In this document: positions 10,645-22,200 of the stretch, piece by piece
Position numbering within the stretch: position 1 is the first letter of the stretch
Layout: every line of letters begins with the position of its first letter
Source: Pleurobrachia bachei
Taxonomy: Eukaryota; Ctenophora; Tentaculata; Cydippida; Pleurobrachiidae
Assembly: GCA_000695325.1 (NCBI GenBank)
Contig: AVPN01000411.1
Coordinates: forward strand, 20,257-53,451
Reading direction: 5' to 3'
DNA length: 33,195 nucleotides
Program-made: the position numbers and the translations under genes
The notes under the pieces: generated by a model
Told to the model about the DNA's origin: nothing
The model's database searches: none
The model's input: only the letters and a program-made list of their open reading frames with translations

Positions 10645-10912
10645 TTAGATGAGAGTTACACAGATATTTTATTCGATTATTTATCAGCATTGACATTCAC
10701 GATTCAGATTATTCTATAGTACACGTCTTATTAATGAAATCAATGCATGTATGACTATTCCATGATAATAAGTGATTCTCTTTGTGTCTTTCTACACAAA
10801 TTTACACTTTTAACCGATATTTCAATATGTCGACTCATTACTAACCCGCTCCATCAAATTATCTACCCTTCTGATGAACCCCCTTCTAATTACCTCCCTT
10901 CTTATTTAGTTC
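10645..10912. other. Spacer between ALG12 and the coiled-coil membrane protein gene
   Basis: About 270 bases, AT-rich, on the shared plus strand. It should hold the ALG12 3' UTR and the 5' UTR of the next gene. A splice-acceptor-like sequence (cttcttatttag) lies immediately before the downstream ATG at 10913, so a non-coding 5' exon may lie upstream. No canonical AATAAA was noticed. Confidence 0.4.
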
Positions 10913-12553
10913 ATGTCAGATGGGTCCCGGGAGCAGGTTAAGAAGAAGGAATTTGTAGTGAATGAGTAACGCCCTATGTCAGTAAGTACACTTTTTAATT
11001 TTCTCGACCATTGAATATCTTATGATCTCATCATGTTTTAGTGTCTAATTTCCCACTTTAAATTCATCTAACCCCACTGTAGACCAATTTCATTCCTCCC
11101 AGGCTAGTGAATAGACGAAAACCGAACAAGATGAAGGCAAAAGGAGACCGGAATCATGCAGTTTTTATAGAGCGAACAAGGGAGGGAGATCAATTTTACA
11201 GTATACTGGCTACGAGATCCAGCAGTAATAGTGATCATGATGGACCACATCCCCTTCCCCCAGTTAGAAAACACAAACGGTAATTGATATATTTTGTCGA
11301 TATTCAATGATTACAGTGCTGGAAAGCGCAAAGGTTCCAATTCTAATAGTATAACTTAAACTACCATAGCTTGAAGCACTCTGCGTAGACCAAAACAAGA
11401 TATTATATTTGATATTTTCCGAGCTCTTCCACTTCGTTTCTTTCCTAACTCTTGTAATTTCATTGTTCCAGATATGCTAAGTTACACCTTTGTTTTAGGC
11501 GATATGCTAAATTAGCCAACAGTGGATCTGTGTGGAGAAATGTTTTCTTCACTGCGACAGGTTTCATGGCCTTGGTTCTCATAGCAACCCTGGCGTGGCT
11601 CGTCATTAGAATGAAGTTCAGGTTGGAGACTCTCGAGGTTAAGGGTAAGTGATCGACAAAATAATGCATTCTTTACCACACATAGAAGTTTTAGCCAGAG
11701 TCCAGAGGTCCCGCAATATTTGTCATTAAAACTATTTCCAAATCTAAAACACATTTTCTATTGCAGTGATACGTCTGTCAAACGATGTTGACAGCCTGCT
11801 ACGAACACAACTCACGTGGACATCAACACAGACAACTATCGGCTCACTCAACGAGCAACTAACATCCCTCAGAAGTGAGATGGACAAATCACACAAACTT
11901 CTCACTGCGCAAGAAAAGGTACATTGCTGGAGCGCGCGAGGAGTGGATTGTAGTGAAATGATTTGTTTTCATTGGGCCTCATTTGCACAGACACGCGCGT
12001 GTAGCACACACAAAACACCCACGCTGTTTGAAATTGAAGTGGAAACGGAAAAACTTGGGCCGTTGCAAACTCTCCCAAAGTTGTCACTTCCTCTGAACTC
12101 AGAGGAAATGACAATTGTGGGGTTGTCTAATGAGGTATGTGTGGGACACACAACTTCAAGAGGAAGTGTGGGGAGCGCTAGAAACTGATGCATTTGTGTA
12201 AGAGTTAAATCTATCTCTCTTTCAGAATGATTTTACGGAGTTGAATTTGTTGTATCGACAATTACGGCAACTTATTGAACGTAAGTACAGTGTTTTGATT
12301 TGTATTTCGACTTCGTTCGGCTCCCACTGAACAGCCACCCTTTTCAATTCACATCCCATTCAATAATACATTTACAACTTTATACTAAAATTTCGTATCT
12401 CTCGCAGTCTTGGAAGATAGAGTGGAGTCAGTAAAATCCACAGTGACAGCTACACAAATATGGAGCCTTTTAAAATCGAACAGAGACGTGTTTTGTCAGA
12501 TAAAAGACTGTCCTGCTGCTAATTCAACCGCAGTCAGCGATGGAAATGATTAA
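10913..12553 (+). CDS. Single-pass (type II-like) transmembrane coiled-coil protein, family not recognised
   Basis: Six exons: 10913-10965, 11103-11279, 11499-11644, 11767-11918, 12226-12280 and 12408-12553. All join in phase with GT-AG introns to give 242 residues. Residues 1-91 are hydrophilic and basic (MSDGSREQVKKKEF, NRRKPNKMKAKG). Residues 92-113 (VFFTATGFMALVLIATLAWLVI) form one membrane span, followed by basic RMKFR. Residues 114 to about 210 show leucine-rich heptads (SLNEQLTSLRSEM, LNLLYRQLRQLIELLEDRV) expected to form a coiled coil. The tail has two cysteines (224 and 229) and an NST glycosylation sequon at 233-235. No signal peptide is seen. The basic N-flank suggests a cytosolic N-terminus and an extracytosolic coil, but orientation is inference. 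I do not recognise the family. Exon 3 has an alternative upstream acceptor that keeps the frame. Confidence 0.75.
11472..11498 (+). promoter_or_regulatory. In-frame tandem 3' splice site at exon 3 of the coiled-coil gene
   Basis: Two acceptors lie 27 bases apart: ttccag ending at 11471 and gttttag ending at 11498. The sequence after each is nearly the same (atatgctaagtta and gatatgctaaatta), so the acceptor region looks duplicated. Use of the upstream site adds nine codons (YAKLHLCFR) with no stop and preserves the frame. Position is just before the transmembrane span. Confidence 0.6.
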
Positions 12554-12603
12554 AGACTAATTCCAGTTTAAGTTAAACTGGAATTAGTCTTTAATCATTT
12601 CCA
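12541..12603 (+). repeat. Perfect 63-nt palindrome spanning the stop codon of the coiled-coil gene
   Basis: Arms of 31 bases match without mismatch around a single central base at 12572. The left arm begins tggaaatgattaaagac and the right arm ends gtctttaatcatttcca. The left arm includes the last codons (GGA AAT GAT) and the TAA. In RNA this would fold into a hairpin of about 29 paired bases with the stop codon in the stem. It looks like an inverted duplication of the gene's 3' end. Confidence 0.97.
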
Positions 12604-13269
12604 AGTTAAACTTTAACTTTGTGTGTTATTATTATTTGAGACTTGAATTATAGTAGGGATTGTGTCAGATAATAGGGAATACTAGGGTGGCAAACTAGGG
12701 AATATGAAGCTGGAATTGGTGAAATGATCATTTAGACTGAAAGGGATCGATTGGGCTTGCGACCGCTTTTCAAACTTAAGTTGAAAGTGTCCTCGCTCAC
12801 AGCGACGACAGAAAGACAGGTTTATTTAACTTTGTTTTTATGTGTTATGAAGTGTGAGTGTTACTTCTTAAAACAGTTTTCTTAAAATAAAATTCTGTGT
12901 TATTATGGTCGGATTCAGTAAAAGCCATTCTCGGCCAGGAGGCACCCGACACCGATATATGGTTATCTACCGACTTCTGCCATTCAGTATGATATCATAC
13001 TGCTGTCCCAGCTTGAAGTTACGCACAACAACTTATATTGCTCTGGGCCATTGCTCTCCGGTTTCTCATAATCATAATTATGTAGTGATAATGGATATAA
13101 TAGGTCAACCTATCGTCATGCACGTCACGCATCACAGTGCTCACGGTCAAGCTAGGACAGCACTTTCTTGAGCAACAAAAAACTCCAAGAATTAATTTAA
13201 GGAATCATTGAACCACAGTCATAAATTAGTCAAAAGAGTCTCTCATATCTCAATAGTGTTCAGTTTATC
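12604..13269. other. Intergenic region between two convergent genes
   Basis: The coiled-coil gene (plus) and NUP155 (minus) end toward each other here, so the stretch should hold both 3' UTRs. An AATAAA on the plus strand lies at 12886-12891, 333 bases past the stop. TTTATT at about 12821 would be AATAAA on the minus strand, so the two 3' UTRs may overlap. The open frame at 12905-13171 has no conserved feature and I do not call it. Confidence 0.5.
12886..12891 (+). terminator. Probable polyadenylation signal AATAAA for the coiled-coil gene
   Basis: Canonical hexamer within cttaaaataaaattctgtgtt, 333 bases downstream of the stop and followed by a T/G-rich stretch. Confidence 0.45.
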
Positions 13270-16200
13270 TCAGTATTTGTTGAATCCAGCCTGAAGAGCT
13301 TTGAACCGGGATAAAGCTGAAGTAACGTCTGCTCCCACGTTAGTACTCGCTTGCAGATCAACTACGTATGCATCGATTATATCCTGAAATAATTGGTGTG
13401 AAACGGAGAAATAATTAGTGAAATTATCAGTGTGGTGAGACATTTGGAAACTTAAAACGTGGGGCCCTAAAACCTCCAAGGCGGTGGCTTAGTAAACATG
13501 ATGAATTTGCAGTTTATCATGCGTCAGGAACCGACCGACTCAGGAAATGCTGGTCCCTGATTGGCTAATAACCAGTCACGTGACCTAAATGACGAGTTCT
13601 GATTGGTTGTTTACTTTACCTGGATAGAAGCCAACAGGGGTTTCCTTTCTGCCAGGGGCACAGAGTTGAGGTGCTGAACGTAGGAAGAGAGGAGGAGTGA
13701 CATAGCGATGTGGAGGTGGTAGGGTTGACCTAGCTGGTTCCAACAAGGTAGTTTGAGTTGGATGAGAGAGGAGTAGGTTGAGTGGAGGGCGGGATAGGAT
13801 ACAGGGATGGAGAGGAGCGTTTCAACAACCCAACCCTCACCCCAGCCACCTAGAGAGAATAGAGGGAAGTTAGGAAAACTGGGAGTTTTATCATGATTAG
13901 AGAGGTGTAGTTAGGAAACTGGGGGTAATATTAGGGACGACATATGTAATAGGTTGGTACGATCTAAACTCTAAGTTAGAAGGGTTTAGCCCAGTTTACC
14001 TTTACAAGCAATGACCTCCAGCTGCTGGACAAGGAATTGCAGAGGGAAGAATTTTTCCGAGCTTTGATATGTCCTCCCCAACGTCTGAAAAGTATGAAAA
14101 TGAAACCTTGAATAATGCCTAAAAAAAAACAAGAAAATGGCTATATTTCAGTTGCACAACAACTGCCACCAAAATTAGTGAAAAGTTGGTTATTCGCCAA
14201 TTTTTCACCAATTGTGTCGGGCTTCCCAAACAGTGCCCAGATCTTTACCTCTATTTTACTCCTCAAGTTGTTCATCATGGACACCATGGGAAGGTGAGCA
14301 CCGCTCGTCAGCTCCTGATTCAGCAACTCCCTCCACAACTTCTGGACAAGCATGGGATCATGATGTCCCGCACAGTGGACAATGGCTAACTGACACTCAG
14401 CCAACTCAAATTTCTCCGCGTATTCAGAGTATAGAGTTGAGATGTCAACTAGGGAGTTGAGGGATTTTAGGGCTGTGGAGACCCCGGGGTTGTTTTCTGT
14501 TAGTTGTTCCAGAGCTGAGTAGATTGAGAGTTGGAGTTGGGCTACGTCCATTTTGTCTTCTAGCTCGTGTAGGAATTCTCCCTGGAATATACGGGAAATA
14601 ACACCACTCCATGGGTACATGGGTTCCAGTTCAAACTGTCTCGTGTGGCCTTCTTTTTAAATGTATAAAGAGTGTATCAACAACATTCAACAAGATAAAC
14701 TCTATCTAGCACCAAGACATACATCGTTATTCAGAGTAGTGCTGCAAGCCTTGGCGCACAGTATAGCTCGGGAGATATAGTCCACTCTGTCCCACAGTGT
14801 AAACTTGTCAGTATCCCGGTCTGCTAGTTTGGCAAGGATCCGTGCTGCAGCGCTGTAGTTCCTCTCTTTCTCGTAGTACTTCCACATTATGTCACTAGTG
14901 GAGTAGGGGGTGATTATAATGAGCTTTGGGTGAAATTATATATGGAGGTGGCTTGTCTTTGAGAATATAACGATAATACCTACCTAGATACTCATTGTTC
15001 TGTTCAAATACTTCATGCGGGGGTAAAGGGTCGAGCAAGGCAAGGTACTCACAGTATCTGTAGGTTGTCGGGTTGCCGGGCTGTACGTCGCAGGAAGGGC
15101 TCCAGGAAACTACTTTTAACTTCCAACAGCCGGCTAATTAGTCCATTACCAATTAACCACTCATACAGAAACACATGGAACACTTCGTCCGTACTGGAAT
15201 AACAGTAATGCAACATCTCTGTTAGTTGTCGCTCTGCCTCTGCAGCACTACTGATCTTAACACCTGGGGGAGGGTGACTTGTTGAGTAGGGGTCAGGGGA
15301 TGGCAACTAAGTGTCAGCAGTCAACAAGGGAGGGGGGAGTAGGTGATATGATACAGACTACTGCAGAGGCTCTGGCGCAGCTTTCTCAAAAAAGGAAACA
15401 GCATGGCAGCTCGTAACATTTCTTGACTACATCACCCCTGGTACATTACCTGCACTATTCTGGACTCCGCTAGCACCCTGTGACATCGCCAGAAGATTGT
15501 TTAGTGTATTTGTAACAGGTAGGTAACAGTGCCGTCTTGCTACCAATAATTGCTCTCCCTGGTCCTCTCCTGTAAAAATAGTAAATGGGTTGCACCTACT
15601 GGTTATTGTGGTAACCATGGCGTAACTACTGGTTTCCATGATTACCATCGCCCTCCTTCTTACCGGTATGTGTGAGATGCAGGGCGAGATTCTGGTTATC
15701 CTGGTTCTCGGCAGTGGCTAGACACAGCTCGACAATTCCCTCGTAGAAGCACACAGAGGCGTACTGATTACATATCCCCGATAGGTCTATATTGACTGTA
15801 ACCTGCCTGAAGGGGACAAATTATTGAAACTTAGCAGGTGGTGTATTGTCAGCATTATTTCTCTGGGATCTTTCTTACTCTTACTTGTAAAGTTCCAATG
15901 ATTTCTGAAGCATGGAGTTTTGTTCTGTTTTGTTTGTTTGGTGTTTCGCGCTTTGTAGCAACTCGTTAGCTTTCGTAGTTTTCAGATCAGCTGCCCCGTA
16001 CAAATTGGGACAAATCTCACGTAAACTGAGGGAGGGGAATTACAGCTGTAGGGTTTGACAATGAATAACTTTAAATTCCAAATGCTGCACATGCACAGAG
16101 ATTTTCCCAAAACGGTTAATTTCTAGTTTATAAAATCGAACTGGTCTCCTCACCGTGCACAAAGGGCATCTGTAAGGTTGGTATCTCCAAAGTATCTCTC

Positions 16201-19200
16201 CATCAAGGCGTTAATAAGCGCTACAGTTATCTGCTTTCCTCCCACTACCAGGTCTCTGAATGTTGCACGGCATAGATCCTCTTTTATTTCCTGATATTAA
16301 GAATTTTAAGGTAACAAAAGTATTGGGTGGACAAGAAAACGGGCGTCTGGATCTGGAGCGCTTGTCAGAAGACACACTGGACAGAGCGGCAAGACGAACT
16401 GAGCGAGCCGCGCAATAGAAACGCTGAAAAGTGTACTTTCATTGACCGCGCGTTAGGTGTTACCAGCGCGTGACAGGAAAAAGGAGGGAAAGTGTGACTG
16501 TATCCGGGGCACACAGAATGATATCATGGAGTGGGCGATTGTCATTTTTCTCACAATAAACTGCCCATGCCCTCTCTGGACTCGAAACCAGGCCGTGATA
16601 CTACAATCATGTAGTATGACAAAACATCACAAATGAGAGGAGGAAACTCACAGTTGGTAGTCGTTCTGCTATTAGGTGAAACTGGTATTCACATAGTTCT
16701 CTCCACAACTCCAGAGCCTCAACACTGTATTGTACTAGGAGTCGCAGCTGGAGCACTGAGTTTCTTTCAAACGCTTCCGCCTGGGGAGTGGGATATATTA
16801 GGTTACAAGGGTTACAGACATTACAACAAGATTACAAGATTGCAAGGTTATGAATTGATTTTAGACTTTAGTGCACATCCAGAGAATTAAAAACTCCTCT
16901 CACCTGAACTTTGGAAGTAGTGCGAGACGTCCGGCAGGGTGAATCTGTAAGGTCGGAGTGGGAGAAGGGAGCATATTCATCAAGGAACCCTTTCAGCCCA
17001 GTGAGCTGTTCTGTAAACCATGCTAGGTCGTCACAGGTGAACCTGGAAACAAATTATTCCATATATGGAACTATTCAATTGAAGTTTGTGACATTTAGTC
17101 TTCATACATAATCAAGTTAAATCAAGAAACATAGCATGTTTTCAGTATACAGCAGCTGCTGGAGAACTATCATATACTATACACAAGTGAATCTAATTTA
17201 TTGTTACCTGCTAATTAGTTGTTTGTCCGGAGTTGTGCTTTCCTCAACTAGTTTGCCGTCCCATAGAGGAGCAAGGAGTCGGGCAAAGTAAAGGCAGATA
17301 CCGGCGTGTTTGCCACTGTATACAGCCTCGTTAGGGACAACTGCTCCACCAAGCGATTGGGATAGCTGTTTAGGGGAGGGATTTGTTTCAGTAATATAGA
17401 AATAATTGGGTCCCAACTCCCAATACATCGGGAAACGACAATCAATACTGGACAGCCTAATGTAATAGTTAGAGTAATAGTTAGTGCAATCCCTGTGGTA
17501 ATCCCTCACCTCGTTGTGCCCAGAAGTAGAGGTGGCCAGACAGCCTCCCCTTAGTGATGCCTCCCCTCCATATCTAAAGAATGCCCTAGCTGCACAAGAT
17601 GCCACCAGAGGGTCTGTAGTTACTGGGTTACACGCCAGAATCAGGGCCGTGGCACATGCCTGGATAGGAGGGGGATATTAGCAGGTTGATCTTGTGTTTG
17701 TTTGTTTGTGATTTCTGCTTCTGGAGGATGACCTGCCCGAAAGTAGTGGAGGCCGCACCGACCACGCTTATCAGGCGCCCCAGCACGTCCACCACTCCGC
17801 CGTAGCAAGGCCACCCACCATCTTGTCACTTGTGTTATACTGTGTGATTTTAAATGACTGGGACTGGTATATCGCAAATTGCGTGAAAACTATGGCATCT
17901 TTCATCTTCAAATTTTGGGACATGGTAAAACTAAGTTGTAGCAATTTTCTCCCAGTTTTACAGCAAAATTTAATGTTCCTGAATGAATATATTGCCAAAA
18001 AACCTCCTCCAACTTTACACAGTCATATCTCTGGAGTCTAATGAGATAGAGTTCAAATTTCTTGAAGGGACAGATAAGACGATTTTAAATGTTTTGTCTG
18101 TTTCACGAGTTGCTANNNNNNNNNNNNNNNNNNNNNNNNNNNNNNNNNNNNNNNNNNNNNNNNNNNNNNNNNNNNNNNNNNNNNNNNNNNNNNNNNNNNN
18201 NNNNNNNNNNNNNNNNNNNNNNNNNNNNNNNNNNNNNNNNNNNNNNNNNNNNNNNNNNNNNNNNNNNNNNNNNNNNNNNNNNNNNNNNNNNNNNNNNNNN
18301 NNNNNNNNNNNNNNNNNNNNNNNNNNNNNNNNNNNNNNNNNNNNNNNNNNNNNNNNNNNNNNNNNNNNNNNNNNNNNNNNNNNNNNNNNNNNNNNNNNNN
18401 NNNNNNNNNNNNNNNNNNNNNNNNNNNNNNNNNNNNNNNNNNNNNNNNNNNNNNNNNNNNNNNNNNNNNNNNNNNNNNNNNNNNNNNNNNNNNNNNNNNN
18501 NNNNNNNNNNNNNNNNNNNNNNNNNNNNNNNNNNNNNNNNNNNNNNNNNNNNNNNNNNNNNNNNNNNNNNNNNNNNNNNNNNNNNNNNNNNNNNNNNNNN
18601 NNNNNNNNNNNNNNNNNNNNNNNNNNNNNNNNNNNNNNNNNNNNNNNNNNNNNNNNNNNNNNNNNNNNNNNNNNNNNNNNNNNNNNNNNNNNNNNNNNNN
18701 NNNNNNNNNNNNNNNNNNNNNNNNNNNNNNNNNNNNNNNNNNNNNNNNNNNNNNNNNNNNNNNNNNNNNNNNNNNNNNNNNNNNNNNNNNNNNNNNNNNN
18801 NNNNNNNNNNNNNNNNNNNNNNNNNNNNNNNNNNNNNNNNNNNNNNNNNNNAGGAACTGTTTAAAGTAATGTAACACGCTCTAATTAGGCCAAATTTAGG
18901 CCATTTTGCCGTCAAAGATCACATTTCCAGCTGCTTCTAGTGATGTATCCGTGTTCAAGACCTCATTAGCACACTAAAAGCAGCTGGAAATGTGATCTAT
19001 GACGATAAAATGGCGTAATTAGAGCGTGTTACATCACTTTAAACATTTCCTGTGAACAAACGGTAAATGTTAGCAACTCGTAAAACAGAGGAAACATTCA
19101 AAATCGTCTTATCTGTCCCTCCAAAAAACTCTCTATCTCATTAGACTCCGGAGATATGACCGTGTAAAGTTGGAGGAGGTTTTTTGGCAATAGATTCATT

Positions 19201-22200
19201 CATGAACATTGAATTTTGCTGTAAAACTAGGAGAAAATTGCTACAACTTTGTTTTATCATGTCCCAAAATTTGAAGTCGAAAGATGCCATAGTTTTCACG
19301 CAATTTGCGATATACCAGTCCCAGTCATTTAAAATCACACAGTAGATCACACTACACGCGCTCTGGGAGGGTTGGGCAGACCAACAATGATCACGTTTCA
19401 CATAATCTGGTCTCCCTTTGTTCTACTCAAGTTGTTATGATTTCTCCTAACATCTTAATCCAGTTAGTACGTTCAGATCATTCTCAATGTTAGAACTCAC
19501 AGGACACAATGTGGCCTTATTAATTGAATCTTTTGTTTTTTGCGGAGAGCTAGGGAAGATGGACAAAACATTCAATATGTGAATCTTGTAAAACAACCTA
19601 GAGTCTTGACTTAGTTGTAGTAAACATTGTTTTGTACTTATAACCTTGCTGCTACATACCTCTTTCTCTCTGTGTAGTTTGAAGAAGGATGCAATAGGCT
19701 CAGTATCAGCCCCACCACTAGCCTCTAACAAATGCAGCAACTGATCCACAGGCCTCAAATTAGTCAGAATAAAGGTGCCCTGTGACGTCAGAAGTACAGT
19801 CCTCCTAGCAGGTTGGACATGTTGACACACAATAGTGGGAGGATAGGTACGAGAACCAGCCACACGAGCCTCAAACGAGAACGGTTCAGGTGCTTCCTCA
19901 AGTGCCCAAACTCTCCCCTCAATGGCAGTTGTGATTGTTGCCTCACACAGCTGTGATGAGATACCGAATGTGTCTGGGGACACACTCCACACTACATCTA
20001 TACTATCGTTCTGGCTCATGCACATCTGGACTGTGCCACGTGTCATATCAGCCATGTGCACGTTGAGTGGGCGCTGGGGAGGACCGTTAGGGGAGAATCC
20101 GGGAGGCATTCTGATGTGGGAGAGGGAGAGGGAGCTGTACCGGCCTCCCAGGGTGGCAGCGCTGACTGAGAAGTAGAGACGGACACCGGAACTTGTTACA
20201 CCTGGAGAGAGGTTTGGCATAGAGGGGATATGTGGATAGGGGTGGATGATTTTGGGATTATATTGAAAAGGTAGCGAATAATATTAATATGATTATGATG
20301 GTGTAAAGTAAGGAGTAGTAAGGTGTACCGGTGTTGAAATAAGAGTCAGAGATATTAATTCCGGAAAGTACATACCAAGTAAAGCTAGATTTGCTGACTC
20401 AGTTTTCTTGATGGGACAAATTGATACGATAGGTTTGAAATTGGAGCTATCGATGCCATGTGGATTATTGGCGACCCGGATCGCTTCTGAGAGAACGCTA
20501 TCTTGACTGATACTGCATACACTGCCAATACCTGTAATAGAGAATCATTAGAGCCTCACAAAAATCGGCAAGACTTGTAGGACTAGATTTTAGGTGGGAG
20601 GCGTCTTCTACGTGTAGGACTAGGTTATGACGTAACAATGGACATTGTTGTATTTACGGTTGATCTAATGCGAGTGCTCGAGATATATGTATTTGTTGTA
20701 TAACTAATGGTTCTATCTCCGATACATCTAATGTCCCCTCCCCATCACATTATCACTTTCTTACCTTGACCATCTGCACCAAGATCGTACATACAGATAT
20801 TTCCATTGTCCGACCTAGTATAAAGTGTCTGTCGAGTGTTGTCGTACTCGACCTGGACTATTGGATCGTTCTCGCCAAACCGTAGAGCTGAGATAGGATA
20901 AGGCGATTAGGATACTGGATAAGTATAGTGGCCCAACCGTAGTGCTAAGAGATTGGGGAGATTAGGTTATATTGGACCAACCCTAGTGCTGGAAAAGAGA
21001 GATTGGGGTGTATTAGATCATTCATCATTCTTAGTATGTAGGGCTGAGGTTAGAATTATGAGAGGTCATGAAATAATTCTGTAAGCATAAGCAGACATGT
21101 AAGCATAAAATCCCTCATGTTTGGTTTGCCTGACCACAAATGATAGTACGACTCGAACTGTACGAGTAGTTTAGTACGTTTGATTTGTGATAGTTGGTTA
21201 GATATTTGTTTGGAATCACAAGTTATTTGCAGGTTCTTAAAACAGAATAATAATACTACACACAATCAAAATCATTTCTTCATCTTCTTCTCACTCATCC
21301 TCCTGTTGCTAAACCAAATCTGGACACTCCTCTCAGGCATATCCGTGGATTGGGCGATGTCCCTCCTCCGGGTGGCGGTCAGATAAGGGTGTTTCTCAAA
21401 CTCCATCAGTAGAACATCAATCTGGGAGCTGGTGAACTTGCTCCTCCGGTGTTTAAACTTTCCGCCTCGGGGTAGGTTGAGATAGGACGCAGAGAGGTGG
21501 TAGGGGGTCGTGGTGGGGGAGTGGGTCTGGTAGGAGGTCAGGAAGGGAGTGTTGAAGGACACGGTATCGGACGGGGATCCGGTTAGAGAGTCAGAGGGAG
21601 AACTACTTCCTGAGGAGGTAGAACTGTCCACTCGTTTAGTCCTCTTTGCTGCTGTAGGGGTGGAGCAGGGGTCTCTGTTCCTCTTCCGTGATGGTGTTTT
21701 AGTAGAGGTAGGAGTGGATGGAGAAGTCTCAGTAGGTCGGGCAAGTTGAAGGATTTGTTGGAGTCGCATAAGCCCATCAATGTGTAGTTGGAGTGGAGAG
21801 GTGGGCTGTTGGATCAACTTGGAAGGAAGGGTAGGAGGAGTAGAAGGTTTGGTAGTAGGCAGTCCAAGGATGGAAGCAATAGAAAAATCAGTCATCATTG
21901 TTGAACGAGGATTATTAGCAGTGATTACTAGACAGTAGACAGTGATTGTGGATGTTTGATAGATGGTGGAGTAGGGTTTAAAAGTGAAAGTAGGGGTCAT
22001 TAGAGTGCACGCTAATCGGCTGATAGTTGAACCCTGCACCTCTCAGATATCACTCAGTTACATATTTTGTGAAGGAGTACCCGTGACAGAAGTAACTGAA
22101 ATTCGATCCTTGTTACGTCAGACAGGCGGGATCACATTACCGGGGCGGTTGGGAATCACAACTCTCTCATATCACGGGGTGGATCACATATTTGTATTTT

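Noticed and set aside
12905-13171. 88-codon open frame between the convergent genes
   Set aside because: No motif, no splice support and no family resemblance; it lies in probable 3' UTR.
15807-16153. Apparent deletion of about 45 residues of the NUP155 solenoid
   Set aside because: A missed exon (16025-15885, reading [20 protein letters not shown]) fills the place and keeps phase, so nothing is missing.
17204-17605. A single 133-codon NUP155 exon
   Set aside because: Good GT and AG sites within it mark an intron (17366-17509). I kept the split model and reported possible retention as a finding.
17983-18915. Several long open frames around 18100-18900 on both strands
   Set aside because: They consist of N and have no content.
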